From Nothopassalora personata (taxonomy: Eukaryota; Ascomycota; Dothideomycetes; Mycosphaerellales; Mycosphaerellaceae), in assembly GCA_033816765.1 (NCBI GenBank), contig CM066297.1:800573-864572 (forward strand): 64,000 bases of DNA. Direction: 5' to 3'. The notes beneath the pieces were generated by a model that was not told the DNA's origin, did not search any database, and saw nothing but the letters and a program-made list of their open reading frames with translations. Within the stretch, counting starts at the first letter, position 1; every line of letters starts with the position of its first letter. This document shows, piece by piece, positions 1 through 10,631 of the stretch. The translations under genes and the position numbers were made by a program.

Positions 1-1186
1 CAAGTGACCTCGCGCCACGTGCGTACCGCTCCAGGGGCAGGTAGTCGCGGCTATATTGGTATTCGAACGGGTGAAGGTCACCACGCCGGATGTGCATGCC
101 GACCATAGAGCCTCCATGAGCTGCGGCATCGTCTTGAAGCTTGGCAATGCGAGAAGCTGCATACAGCGCATCTTCCCCGGTAAGCTTGAAGAGTGCCTTG
201 AACCCGTTGCGTGCGAGGTCGTACACTCGTGCCTGTGCCTCGACTCCGTGCTTCCGCACCACCTGAAACTCGTCCTGAAACACGGACCCAAACGTCCAAC
301 GTGCTGTAGCAGACGACACGACGAGATGTCTTGCGCTTCGCGGGCACGGGACTCTTTGATGGGCTGGTGGTGGCGAGCACTTCGGCCTCGGCGGCGCTGC
401 GAAATATGATGTGTACGATCCCCAGGCCCAGCGAGTGTCGTCAAGGAAGAAAGCTCTGCCCTCGTGCCTGGCCAGGCCGTAGCTCATCCACAGCAGAAGG
501 AGTGATTTGCCAAAGCTCGCTTCATCTAACTCGAGTACAAATGTAAGACTGCTTTGGCAGATGTCTGAAGTCGTGTCTTGCAAAGGTGGCAAGATACCCG
601 CACGCTCAGCATCAGGAATATCTAGGAAGGTGGAGTCCTTGCGTGATCGAAACCGTTCTCGCCACCAGTGCCGGCTGCCATGAGGCCTGGTAGTCGTGCT
701 GATTGTGCGCTGGAGTCCTGTCCCTTCCGTACACATGTCTTGATATTGACGGCTGGAGAGCGGAAAGGCGAGATGGTGCGGTATTGAGACGGTCCATCGG
801 AAGGATCCGTTCGAGTCCACTGTCGCCAGCACGGTGGGCTCGTCAGGGAGGTCATTGCCGGCGACGAGCTGAGTCTCCTGGCCATGGGGCTGTTCGCCCG
901 CGGATGAAGTCGGTATGTCGGAGCTGATTGGCCAGCCAAGCATAATATAGCCCCAGGTGAAGAGAAGTGCGCATATGGCTGCCAGCAGAATCCGCGTTGC
1001 CGGCTGTCGAAGACATCGAGGTCGCGGCCTGTTTTCTTTGGTCGCCGGACCCGGGAGTGTGGATGATGGAGGTCGGGAGTGCAGGTAGCTCTGCTCGTCC
1101 GGACTGTTCCTGCCGGACTTGGTGGATGCCGAGTTGATGGAGCCTGTCGAGGCAGTCGACAAGTTGGTGTTGCGGCGGTCCCGCAT
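1..1186 (-). CDS. Type II membrane glycosyltransferase-like protein (fucosyltransferase-like HxRxGD motif), 3' end outside window
   Basis: An uninterrupted minus-strand frame runs from ATG at 1186 to the left edge, giving 395 residues with the C-terminus cut off. Residues about 65-86 form one hydrophobic helix after a basic, Ser/Pro-rich cytosolic tail, the layout of a Golgi type II enzyme. A conserved block near residues 250-300 (GRAFFLDDTRWAWG, then APPRPKCSPPP) and the motif HIRRGD at 365-370 are visible. HxRxGD resembles motif I of the alpha-1,6-fucosyltransferase/NodZ and O-fucosyltransferase superfamily, where it contributes to GDP-fucose binding. Fungi have a family of uncharacterised proteins with this architecture. 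The glycosyltransferase role is inferred from the motif and topology; no substrate can be named. The start is the first in-frame ATG upstream of the helix. A CCA/GGT-rich run lies upstream at about 1282-1302. Confidence 0.7.
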   Translation of the reverse strand, partial: MRDRRNTNLSTASTGSINSASTKSGRNSPDEQSYLHSRPPSSTLPGPATKENRPRPRCLRQPATRILLAAICALLFTWGYIMLGWPISSDIPTSSAGEQPHGQETQLVAGNDLPDEPTVLATVDSNGSFRWTVSIPHHLAFPLSSRQYQDMCTEGTGLQRTISTTTRPHGSRHWWRERFRSRKDSTFLDIPDAERAGILPPLQDTTSDICQSSLTFVLELDEASFGKSLLLLWMSYGLARHEGRAFFLDDTRWAWGSYTSYFAAPPRPKCSPPPAHQRVPCPRSARHLVVSSATARWTFGSVFQDEFQVVRKHGVEAQARVYDLARNGFKALFKLTGEDALYAASRIAKLQDDAAAHGGSMVGMHIRRGDLHPFEYQYSRDYLPLERYARGARSL

Positions 1187-2978
1187 TGTGCCTGCCGTGG
1201 TCGGCGACGTCCTCATCAACCACAGGCCGCCGCTAGGGCACCGTCCGGCTGGGCGATGAGCTGGAGATGGACTATCGACTCGCGGCGGTGGTGGTGGTGG
1301 TGGGTGTGGCCATGCTCGCGTGCGCGACGAAGTGATGATGTTCGGATGCTGCTGATGCGTGTGGCGTGGGGCGTTGTCTACAATCGAGTGCGGCCAGTAC
1401 GATTATCGCGCAGACGGGCGGGAAACGAATGGTGGAGGAGAGGCCAGCTCTGCCTGACGAATCGACGAGAAGTGTACCACCGTCCGTCACCTCAAATGGA
1501 CGGCATCAACATCAATCACCATCACGGACGCGAGCTGCGAGCTGCGAGAGGGGCGGCTTCCCATTTCTACGCACCAGCAGCAGTCAGTCAGTCGTTCCCA
1601 GACAGTGGACCGGCCACTAGGAATGCCGGCACAGAGGCAAAGGCTGCAGATGGCACGCCGGCGTGAAGCGACGTGAGCAAACGCAGGGACGACGATGGAT
1701 CTCCCTGAAACGCTCCACTTGTGCACCTAGAACTACTCTCCCCACATCATCACTCCCCTACATGCGACTGTACACACACACTGTACGCGACACTACGTCC
1801 CCGGCGTGACGATGCATCGTGATACGGCGGGGCGTGGTTGCAGCGCAGAACACGAGACAACGAACGTGGTGGCACGTTTGCCAACGTTTCAGCCTGTCTC
1901 AGGCAAGCCAAGCCGTCTAGCTCTAGTCTACTAGAAAATGGTGAGAGACGTCATGACTCGGATCGGACGTTGAACACAAACGGCATATGCGCGATGAAGA
2001 GAGGTATGAGGATCGCCGTCGTCGTCTGGCTCTGAGGCTGCCATGAGGCACTGTCGACTGTCCGTACGGGATAACAGGTGACATTGATTGACAGACCCGA
2101 TGCCATGCTTGAGGTACAGTTGTCGCTGCCATGATTTCCGCCAAGTGCAGGTTGTCAAGTTGTTTTCGCAGCAGTGATGGCGCCAAGACTTGGGGACGGG
2201 CGAATGTTTTGCTTCCACATGTGTGAACGGTTCGACGAAGTCCGAAATGCGAATGCCGTCTTCAGCACGCCCAAGGAGAGGGGCATTGAGGAAGGAACAT
2301 GCACGATTGATTCGATGCTAAAGTCCACGCATGCTCCAGCGACCGTGCCGTTGAAGATGACGCCCGGACGCCATCGTCGAGCTCCTCTGCGAAGGAGGCG
2401 GAGTAATGCCTCACGGATACTGCTTATGCTGTAGGTACTGTCGGATTGTCAAAGAACACAGTACGGAGAACGGTCGTGTCGCTGTTGCAGGTGATGGCGG
2501 AGTGACATTCGCAGCGAAAGGTGAGGTTGCGTGGAGGATAAACTCAATTCGCGACGTCTGCCGTGCTCACGTTGAGATTGATCATTGAACAAGTCGCACC
2601 CGCGCAACGTCCAACACTCGATAACCAATCCAAATGCTTCGTTGGTTGCCCGTTGCACGTCTCTATGTATCACTAGGCAGGAAATAGCTAATATACAAAA
2701 CATGGTACATGAAAAGAATCAAGCTCCAGAAGAAAGCCAACGCAACGAGCTTCTGCGAAGGGGTATCGCGCATTCAGACATTGAACTCCGGACCACTTCC
2801 AGTAAGGAAAGGCGTTGGAAAGGGAGCAGCGCTCGCTCGTACTCGATACGCCGTGTGACCGTTGAGCCCGGGTCCTGAAACCATGCTAGCCGCGCGCATA
2901 TGCAAGGAGAACCCCGCAACATCCATGAGGACGGATTCCGTACATCTCCAGCATCATCACATATCATAAATTGCTGTG
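1187..2978. other. Intergenic region between edge gene and kinesin
   Basis: Upstream region of the edge gene and downstream region of the kinesin gene. It contains a short GGT-triplet run near 1282-1302. Open frames here are short, start at non-ATG codons or mirror the neighbouring gene. I see no supportable gene, RNA or repeat. Confidence 0.5.
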
Positions 2979-5900
2979 CTACCACGCGCCTCCAGCCTTG
3001 ACGCCTTCGCTTTGGGTGGTTGGCACTGGATCTTCATGGATGGCGGTGGCGTTCAGCGCGTCGTTGATCTGCTGCATCAGCGTATCGTGCCGGACTCTTA
3101 AAGAGCCTCGCTCGCCCCGGACAACGTGTCCTGATTCCACTTTGTCCTGGATCATTTGATCGAGAAGCTGTGTCATCTCGTCAACACTCTTGCGACGATT
3201 GACGTTTCCGATCTCCTTGCCTAAGCTCTCACGGGAATTGCTGGAAGAGTGCCCGGGACTCAGGATTACCATAGGGCTCAGCGGCGTCCGGGAGAAGTTT
3301 ACAGCAGTCGAGCTGGAATGACTCGTGTTCGACGGTGTGCGGCGATGACTGCTTCGAGCCGGATTCGGCGGCCTGAAGCTACGCCTTGACGCACGAGAGC
3401 TGTTGTGCCTCTGGAATGATAGACTGGACAGCTCTGGTACTTGGTCGGACACACCGCTGGATGTCCGAGGTCGAGCCGTCTCGTCGCTTGTGGTGGTAGC
3501 GTGGCTCTTCCTCTTATCCAGCATCTCCCGCTTCCGGGCAGCGCTCCTAAGTGCTGTCACCATTCGCATCTGATCTTCAAGAGTCGCTCGAAGCTCCTCA
3601 ATCTCTCGGTCTCGCTCTCGCAAAAGGCCTTCTAGACTTGCGTCCTCTGGCAGCCCAACCTGGGAGGCAAACTGCATGCTGACTCTGCTATGACTGGTTC
3701 TCCTGGCCTGCAACAATCGTTTCTCAAGGGTCGCGATGTATCGATTCTTGTCGCCTAGATCCGCTTGCAGCATGCGGATTTGCTGTGATAAGCTGGCGTG
3801 GCCTTCACCATCGACTCCACCGGAATCTGCTCCGTCCTCTTCATCAATCATCACTGCATCGTCCTCCACCATTCGAGAAGACTTGGCCGCAGGAAGTGAT
3901 CCCATCGTGATGGAGCCGCTCGACGGAGGCTGGCCGCTATCCTCTTGGAAAGGCGCCGGCAGGGTGACACCACTGTCCCGATTCGGCATGCCACTATCCC
4001 TGCTGTCCGGTCGGACCTGGCTCACAGGCCGCCCATACTCAGACTTCGATATGCTGTACACGCTGATACGAGGATTGAAGGGCATGCTCGAACTTGAGCA
4101 ACGGCCGGAGTTGACGCCCAAAGACTTCGAGGACAAGATCAACCGGTTGAGATGGCTAATACGCTCTTTCAGCGCCGTTCGAGCAAGTTGCATTTCCAGC
4201 ATCTGCTCTTCATGCCTGGTCCGTTCTTGGCGTTCGAGGTCTTCCTCCACCTTCCGGTCTTCTTCGATCTCCTCCTGCTTCTCGGCCTCTTCTTTGGCTT
4301 TGTTCTGCTGTTCAAGCTGTGACCGCAGGTCCTGAATCTCCATACGGTACCGATCGAGAAGTGCTCTGCTGTTCGAATCGCCAGCATTGAGGTTCGACTC
4401 GTTCCGCTTCGCGTGGCTAACAATGTTGTTCTTCGCTCGACTGGCGAATTTGAGTGTGTTCAGCGTCTCTCCGGCATGCGAGCTTGCGGTTGCCGCAGCA
4501 GTGCCTACTGAAGACAGTTGAATCGTGCAAAGAATGGAGACCAGGGAGTTACCAGACAACGCTCCCTGCAGAAGTCGGGTGAGCTTGCTGTCTCGATAGG
4601 GCAGATGCTTCAGGCCGTCCTTCTTATCCGCACTCTTTGTGCCGTCCTCCTTTTCTTCCTCTCCAGACAGGCGCGCGATAACTGTGCCCAAGGTGAGTAA
4701 CGACTTATTGATGTGTGCACCCTCCGTTCTGCGCTCCTTGTTCTCCGCGGCTCGCTCTGACCCTGCCAGATCGATCAGTGATAGCGTTGACACCAGTACG
4801 CCACCGGGCATGACCTTGTCCGTTCTTCGAGCCTCCTTCTCGAAATAGGCGCCGTGATGTGCAGCAGTCCTTTCGCGAGACTCGACGACAATTTGCACAA
4901 CGGCGTGTGATCGGGAAGAGCGCGCGTTAAACTGTGTGCTACCTGTTCTTCTTGCAAGGTCGCCTCGCGCAATGACTCGCAAAAGCTGATTCGGGGACTG
5001 CACTATCTCCTCCTTGAGTGGGGTCGCATATACGCCACGCTTGCTATCCTCCCGAAGCTTAATCTCTTCCTGCTGCTGGCCAGGTGTAGACTGACTGAGT
5101 AGGTCGAATATCTTTTCGTTATATATCTCCAGGTAGCTGACACGCAAAAGAAACTCCCTGGCTGGATTCTCGCGGATGTAGGAAAAGATGTCGGTGATAG
5201 CAAGTGGGATGACACCAGGTGCATTGGCAGTTCCTTGCATGGAGTACGTCTTTCCAGTGCCGGTCATACCGTATGCAAACACTGTGCCATGATAGCCCTC
5301 CATGACTCGGCGTACTAATCGTTTGGCTGCATTGTCGTAAACTCGTGAATTGTGGTCGTGAGGTGAGAAGACGTTGTCATATCGATGGTCGCCGCCTTCT
5401 CGTCCTCGGTAGGAGATCAGTGATCGTCGACCATCGACCATCCATTCTCCGTCTGTTTTGGAGCCTTCGTCCGCAGCTGCATCGGGTCGCACACGAACGC
5501 TAACGATGACATTGCCCTTAGCATCCTTGCCACCAGAAGATCCCTTCGAGTCTGCTGTGTTCTCGTTGTTCCGGGATCGGCCTCGTTGAGCGCCATCTTC
5601 GCCTCCGTCTTCAAATGCCTCGTAGGAGCCCTCGGCTGAGGAGCCTCGACTATGAGGTGAAGAGGGCAGACTGAGAAGGCTTTCCGACCGGCTCACGCCT
5701 CCACTTGATATCATGGCGCGCTCGCCAGTGCCATTGAGCAGACTTGGTGATCCGCCCAGACTGGGGCTAGTCCTACTTGGATGTGATGCTCGTGGTTGAA
5801 GTTCATAGCCGGAATTGCGAGCCTTGGGCTTCTTGAGCCCGCTTTCAACACTTCTGTGCTTGGATGAATCGCGTTTGGGACTTTTCGCTGGAGGTGGAGG

Positions 5901-6347
5901 CGGAATGCCATGCTGCTCATTCGATGGTGTAGAGGCGGACAGTGGGCTTGGAGGGAGACTCGTGACTCGTGCGGATCCCTTCGGCGGTCGAGGGAAAGAG
6001 CCAAAGCTTGTGATCTTTCTCACCGTCTTGGGTATGCCTGAGACGATGGGTGGGGACGGGGAAGGCGCAGGTCGTGCGTCGTTGGTCGATAAAGTGGGAA
6101 TGGCGGGTGTAGAGTTGGCTTTGGTGGGTTTGTTCGGTGTGGGCAGGCCAGAGACGGTTACTGCCCGGGAAGGAATGGACGTCGTCTTCGACGATGGCGG
6201 GGGTATATTGGAGGCGGTCGAGGTTCGTCTCGATTGGGAGTCGGTCGCGTCGTCGCTGTACTGTCGTGTCTTGAAGACGGGCAATGCCGGTAATGGGCCT
6301 GACGGAGGCGGTCGTGGAGTCCTGGGACCTGAAAGAGTGGACGCCAT
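2979..6347 (-). CDS. Kinesin-7 motor protein, Kip2/KipA-like
   Basis: A single-exon gene of 1122 residues starting at ATG 6347. Residues 1-275 are a Ser/Pro-rich disordered N-terminal extension. The motor domain spans about 279-650, with P-loop GMTGTGKT at 360-367, switch I NARSSRSH at 474-481 and switch II DLAGSE at 526-531, plus the helix INKSLLTLG at 546-554. All ATP-handling residues look intact. Coiled-coil segments follow at roughly 660-740 and 855-960, then a low-complexity Ser/Arg-rich tail. Motor placement after a long disordered N-terminus and the overall length match fungal Kip2/KipA kinesins. These are plus-end-directed motors that stabilise cytoplasmic microtubules and carry cargo to plus ends during nuclear positioning and polarised growth. 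Subfamily assignment is from layout; kinesin identity is certain. Confidence 0.93.
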   Translation of the reverse strand: MASTLSGPRTPRPPPSGPLPALPVFKTRQYSDDATDSQSRRTSTASNIPPPSSKTTSIPSRAVTVSGLPTPNKPTKANSTPAIPTLSTNDARPAPSPSPPIVSGIPKTVRKITSFGSFPRPPKGSARVTSLPPSPLSASTPSNEQHGIPPPPPAKSPKRDSSKHRSVESGLKKPKARNSGYELQPRASHPSRTSPSLGGSPSLLNGTGERAMISSGGVSRSESLLSLPSSPHSRGSSAEGSYEAFEDGGEDGAQRGRSRNNENTADSKGSSGGKDAKGNVIVSVRVRPDAAADEGSKTDGEWMVDGRRSLISYRGREGGDHRYDNVFSPHDHNSRVYDNAAKRLVRRVMEGYHGTVFAYGMTGTGKTYSMQGTANAPGVIPLAITDIFSYIRENPAREFLLRVSYLEIYNEKIFDLLSQSTPGQQQEEIKLREDSKRGVYATPLKEEIVQSPNQLLRVIARGDLARRTGSTQFNARSSRSHAVVQIVVESRERTAAHHGAYFEKEARRTDKVMPGGVLVSTLSLIDLAGSERAAENKERRTEGAHINKSLLTLGTVIARLSGEEEKEDGTKSADKKDGLKHLPYRDSKLTRLLQGALSGNSLVSILCTIQLSSVGTAAATASSHAGETLNTLKFASRAKNNIVSHAKRNESNLNAGDSNSRALLDRYRMEIQDLRSQLEQQNKAKEEAEKQEEIEEDRKVEEDLERQERTRHEEQMLEMQLARTALKERISHLNRLILSSKSLGVNSGRCSSSSMPFNPRISVYSISKSEYGRPVSQVRPDSRDSGMPNRDSGVTLPAPFQEDSGQPPSSGSITMGSLPAAKSSRMVEDDAVMIDEEDGADSGGVDGEGHASLSQQIRMLQADLGDKNRYIATLEKRLLQARRTSHSRVSMQFASQVGLPEDASLEGLLRERDREIEELRATLEDQMRMVTALRSAARKREMLDKRKSHATTTSDETARPRTSSGVSDQVPELSSLSFQRHNSSRASRRSFRPPNPARSSHRRTPSNTSHSSSTAVNFSRTPLSPMVILSPGHSSSNSRESLGKEIGNVNRRKSVDEMTQLLDQMIQDKVESGHVVRGERGSLRVRHDTLMQQINDALNATAIHEDPVPTTQSEGVKAGGAW

Positions 6348-7600
6348 GGTGGTGGGCTGTTTCGCTATGCGATCACCCGATCACGCGGCGACGGATGCGC
6401 CTACTCGCAGCAGCTGTGGCGGCGGACGGCCAGGGTGCTGTTCGCCAGCGACGTGTCACCTCCCCATTCTGGTGGCCTTCGAGGCCGCGGGAGTGGAAGT
6501 TCGCGCACTTCCCCTCTGTGTGGTTGGGGATGGGAGTTGACTATGGCGGCTGCGCGTGGCCGAAGTGAAGCACACACACACACACCCTGGCAAGGCTTGT
6601 TGGAGAGATATCCCGGGCGGCACCGAAACAAGCAGCAGCCCGGTCGTGCTCCTGCCTTCCTCGGTCGATGTCGCAGGCGTGTCTCGAGGAGCAATAGCGC
6701 TGTGAAGGCAGAAACGTGCGTTGACAATGATAATGTGGTAGAATGCGAGTGATGCAATCCGTGTCTGCTGGAGGCACGCTCCTTTCTGCAGGAGACGAGA
6801 GATCGCAATGTGACAATCCAGCTAGCGCTCCGACGCCACGGCATGCTAATGCACAATCTACTACGCTTGCCAGGATGAGGCTTGTCACGAAAGTGTGTGG
6901 TCGGAACGCCAGGTACGGCAGTGAACAGAAAGGAGATCTATGCACTGAGGGGCATCCCCTCCAGGGCAGATTCTACAATGATATATTATAGAAACGTTAC
7001 GTGCGGCTATAGATGATAGCAGGAAATATCTTTTGTGATGGCTGGGGATCCCTTCATCAAGCATTCTACAGCCTCCGAGGGGCCTAGGATATAACGTGTT
7101 TAGATTTCCGGCCATCACAAAGTCTTTCCGCTACTCTCCTTTCAGATAAATTATCCTTTGCCGTTGTACAAGAGTCCACGCCCTAGTCCCCTCGGTTCCG
7201 CAAGCCCGTCCGGATCTTACTCCTTACGCATACGCCCGCGGACAGCCGATTACAGTAACAACCCCCCCCCCCCCCGGCGCCTGAACGAAAGAACGACGAT
7301 CTCCTCCACAGGGACTCGATGGCAAGGGGATGTCCTTTTGGCCGCGGCAGCTGCACGCCGCGAAAGCCACTACGCGAGAGTGGATATCGTTAGTTGCCGT
7401 GATCCCGATGGATGATCGTTTTACGGCGTGCATCTTTTGGTTCGTGCAGCAGCTTGTACACGCGATTCACATCGTTTGCGCGTGAATGCCTGATCCTTGT
7501 GGTTTGAACAAGGTATGTTGTTAGGTTGTAGATGAAGCTGAAATGCCATTGGCCCTTCGTCCTTGATGTTTAGTACCCTGTCAACTAATGCTTTGAAGTT
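6348..7600. other. Upstream region of the kinesin gene, no gene seen
   Basis: Probable promoter and leader of the kinesin gene, with a CA dinucleotide run near 6572-6586 and a run of 14 C at 7262-7275. Open frames are overlapping, short and low-complexity. No gene is supported. Confidence 0.45.
7262..7275 (+). repeat. Poly-C homopolymer, 14 bases
   Basis: A single uninterrupted run of cytosines in intergenic sequence; its exact length may be affected by sequencing error. Confidence 0.8.
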
Positions 7601-8155
7601 TGCTCCCTCCTTTCCCTACATAGTGTAGATGCCGGCGAACTGAAAGTACCCTAAACTCTTTCTCATTGGCACTAGGGGTGTTGTTGCCAACAAGTGAATA
7701 CCGCCAAGAGCATAAGAATACGCGCGCATGCTCAGATATACTGTGGTTGGCAACCTGTTGCTAACCCTTCGGCAACAAACCCCGAACACCCCTAATTGGC
7801 ACATATCTTCCCTGCACTTGCGGGGCCTGAGGCATCTCCCAACGTCCCTCGTTCTTACGTTCAAATCGGAGTTCCACGCCGCAACATTCTGCCGAGGCGG
7901 CTGCGCTAAGTGGCTGCTATCATCAGCATGTTTAGCGTTTGTCTACCCCTAACTCCTAAGACTAGCGATGTCGTTAGTCCGTAATAACGTTACTGTCCGT
8001 GTCCTTGTGGCCACGCCTAGCTATACGGATTTAGCCCTTCTACCTTCTGGGCTAGCCCTTATCGTAAGCCTAATGTATCGTCGCTGGCCTACCTTGATAC
8101 AGTACTAGGCAGTGCAAGGTATGTTAATTGTAGGTGATCTACGATGGAAGGTGGT

Positions 8156-8278
8156 GGGCACGGACCTAATCGCCTTAACTAGAGAGGACAATAAAGTAGT
8201 GACGGACCTGCACCTTGGCTCCAGCCGTAGCTAATCTTGTACTTTCACTTGAAATGAATAGTTTATAGGTCCGTGCCC
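8156..8278. repeat. Perfect 13-bp inverted repeat bounding a 123-bp unit
   Basis: GGGCACGGACCTA at 8156-8168 is the exact reverse complement of TAGGTCCGTGCCC at 8266-8278. The spacing of about 97 bases would suit a MITE-like remnant or a hairpin. The right arm lies inside the repeat shared with 32,012-32,116. Confidence 0.55.
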
Positions 8279-8345
8279 GTGCACAAGCTAGTTATACAGC
8301 GGCCCTTTCCTCCACCTTCGTAGACAATACAATCAAGACAAAAAT
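8246..8345 (+). repeat. Dispersed repeat, copy 1
   Basis: About 100 bases here align by eye with 32,012-32,116. They share CACTTGAA(A/G)TGAAT, then an identical run starting AGGTCCGTGCCCGTGC, then a diverged CTTCCACCTT and AATCAAGACA. Two copies 24 kb apart in otherwise unique DNA indicate an old dispersed element. Confidence 0.65.
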
Positions 8346-8779
8346 GCACTACACATTAAGTGTTTTCGTTCAAATGATTGATTAATTTGATCATAGTACT
8401 TCTAGATGCCTTAAGTGGCTTTAATCCGACAGCGTCGAATCAATTAGGGCAGGTAGGGGTCCACCACTATCACCTAGTGCCTAATCAATTATTCGATAAC
8501 ATGACCTTCAACTCCTCCCTATGAACAAAGCGTGCGCATAGGACCAAAACGAGCGCTAGGCCTATCTTGCAGTATTAGATGATAGATAAAGTAGACAGGC
8601 GATAAAAAAGATCCGCGCTGCCTATAGCAACGCCATGACGAGGTGCGTTGGCGGGATCCTTCGGCATGCATCTAGGTGCAAGCCTAACTAGCTAAGCGGT
8701 AGGGCGTCCTTAAAGTGCTTGGTGACAACGCCCCTTTTTGATTACCATAACGATGGTGAAATCCGGCCCTCTAAAGTCG

Positions 8780-9206
8780 TCAATCCTTCGTGGGGTTAAA
8801 GCTCTCGCTGTCGGTCCCTACTAAGCAGCGTGAGACCTTCTTTGTGCGAGACCTTCGTTGTGCGGACTCCGGGGGTGATTTGATGGTGTATAAATGCAGA
8901 GCTATTTCTTGCCCTAATCGTATTCCCCACTTCTTACTCAGCGCAGTATAGTTTTCCGCCCGACGGCAGTCGGGTGACCCATGCCCGTTAGAGGTTGTGC
9001 CCAAGTAGAGTCTCCAAATCACAAAGTCCCCGCCTCGATTGTCGACTTACACAATAGGTATGTTTGCTAAACGTCTCGCAGGCCCCACTACCCGCACTGC
9101 CATGATCGCACCATATTCCATTTGTTACCGAGGAATCAGCCGCATCTGCTGTCGAAGTCGGGTCCCCAGGGAGTGCCGCTGCGGAGAGTGTCATACATAG
9201 CAGAAA
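8780..9206 (-). pseudogene. Decayed small secreted cysteine-containing protein
   Basis: Minus-strand frame from about 9206 begins SFLLCMTLSAAALPGDP, which reads like the hydrophobic core and cleavage region of a signal peptide. It continues with a Cys-containing segment (GIWCDHGSAGSGACETFSKH, then TYC). Near 9045-9055 the frame has to shift by one base to continue as DFVIWRLYLGTTSNGHGSPDC down to about 8900. No clear initiator lies upstream: an in-frame TGA directly precedes the Ser. The nearest ATG is at 9194. A short intron could replace the frameshift, since a GTAAGT is present at the break, but I found no good acceptor in frame. It resembles the small secreted, effector-like proteins of plant-associated fungi. 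I do not recognise the family and infer a relic. Confidence 0.4.
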
Positions 9207-9370
9207 GCTTCAGGTGAGACCGGCTTCGTTTCGAGCACTTCGCAGACGGGGAGAGGTGTCAACGCTGCAGTATTAGAACCAGTGGCATCTTCCTCCAGTG
9301 TTCTGATGCCATGAAGCCAGTGAATATGCTCAAGATGGCCGCATGATTGGCATTGACACGTGAAAGTATG

Positions 9371-9720
9371 TTATTTTGAATGATGTCTCCTGCAGGGATT
9401 AACGTTCGACAGATGAGCCAGTACGAAACGATAGCGAAACAATAGTGGTGCTGATGAACATTGGAGGAGCTCCAATGATTCGTCACGTTTCCGGATGAAT
9501 GTCATACCAACGAAGTTGTCGTTCGTGGCCGCGTGTAGACTATGCTCGAGACTGTCCTCCGCAGGCTCCGCTGTAAGCAAGTCCACGCCAGCGGTCGATT
9601 GGAGGCGCATGAGCAGGCGAACAACGCTTGCTTGACTCGTCCGGTCACCGCCTTTTCTTATAGCGATGTCGTATATTGTGTCGTGCCCTGTGGCTGTAGT
9701 TGCAAATAGCCTAGGTATGC
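9371..9720 (-). pseudogene. Possible ankyrin-repeat remnant
   Basis: A minus-strand frame of roughly 110 residues (ATG at 9610, open upstream to about 9715) contains TGHDTIYDIAIRKGG followed by VVRLLMRL. This is the TGxTxLxxAxxxGxxxVVxxLL pattern of a single ankyrin repeat. A second weaker unit follows. No full-length gene surrounds it. I treat it as a degraded fragment; a chance match is possible. Confidence 0.25.
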
Positions 9721-9963
9721 TGCTGTGCTTGAAAGGGCAGCCTTACTTGCCTACAGCAAGAGCAGCTAGCATTCTAAATTTGACAACTTCGTAGTCGCTA
9801 CTGTCTGGATTAAAGTACTGAAGGTGGCACTACACTCGGTAGAAGAAGACCGGTAAAGCGCCGCGATATTGTACGGATGAGGGAGTTAGCTACTGTCTTA
9901 GACCGCAAAGACTACTACTAGATATACAAGCTCGCCGCGCCTTACATGTGGACAATTTACAAA

Positions 9964-10017
9964 CGACAACAAGATAGAACTCGACAACAAGACAGAAATC
10001 GACAACAGGACAGAATT
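9964..10017 (+). repeat. 18-bp tandem repeat, three units
   Basis: Three consecutive 18-base units start CGACAACAAGA, CGACAACAAGA and CGACAACAGGA (9964-9981, 9982-9999, 10000-10017). The second and third differ from the first at two or three positions. The repeat is intergenic, upstream of the methyltransferase gene. Confidence 0.8.
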
Positions 10018-10631
10018 CGACGCAAATACCCATGAAATCCTTCGCGCTTCACATGGCATGATGCACGAGCAGCACTTGAAAGCTGCCTGTCCGGTAACAT
10101 TCACGAAGATATGCAATGGCAGAATACCAGAGCGCGGGCGTCTGCTCTTCCGCAGGCCGACGCCACAGAACAGCCAAAGTGCTCTCTCTCTCTCACCTGT
10201 ACGACTTATTTGAACGCACACGATCGTACCAACCGACTTGCGCTTTCAATTGTGTCGAAGTAACATCTCCAGTCTGCAACCTCGGAGCACCTCGAAATGC
10301 AGACGCTAGGGTTATGATCGAGACGTATGAAGACCTCACGAGCGAGCGATTTGATTGACATCGTGACGCACTGATACAGCTGGATAGTACACCTGTATCA
10401 ATGTTAAGAGCTCCGCCCCGGTTTCGATAGCGCGATGTCTCTGCTGGTGTCCAACACCGCAAGTTTGGTACGGATGTGGGTCAAACACCGACGTCACCAA
10501 AAGCCGACATACAGTAATGATGACAACTACATCTCAACTTGGTACAGCTATACTCAACAACGATTGAGATACATACAATAGTTCACCAATCCAGAAATCC
10601 AACCATCGCTCGCCAACGATCATACCTAAAA
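10018..10631. other. Upstream region of the COMT-like gene
   Basis: No gene is supported. A minus-strand frame overlapping the 18-bp repeat lacks an ATG and is low-complexity. The last 100 bases are A/C-rich, as in a fungal 5' leader, and end in AAA before the ATG at 10632. Confidence 0.45.

Larger units (their letters stand above)
7600..8779. other. AT-richer gene-free stretch with degenerate repeat sequence
   Basis: Base composition shifts towards A/T compared with flanking genes and no sensible reading frame is seen. It contains inverted short repeats (7673-7682 with 7785-7794; 8156-8168 with 8266-8278). It also contains a segment with a second copy at 32,012-32,116. It looks like the remains of one or more old mobile elements. 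Confidence 0.5.

Noticed and set aside
1079..1666. 195-codon plus-strand frame
   Set aside because: It overlaps the glycosyltransferase-like gene in antisense, lacks an ATG start and contains a Trp run from the GGT repeat.
5815..6540. 241-codon plus-strand frame
   Set aside because: It mirrors the low-complexity N-terminus of the kinesin gene on the other strand; Gly/Val-rich composition is a complement of Ser/Pro/Thr codons.
9898..10221. 107-codon minus-strand frame with repeated SVLLS units
   Set aside because: It has no ATG start; the repeats are simply the 18-bp tandem repeat translated.
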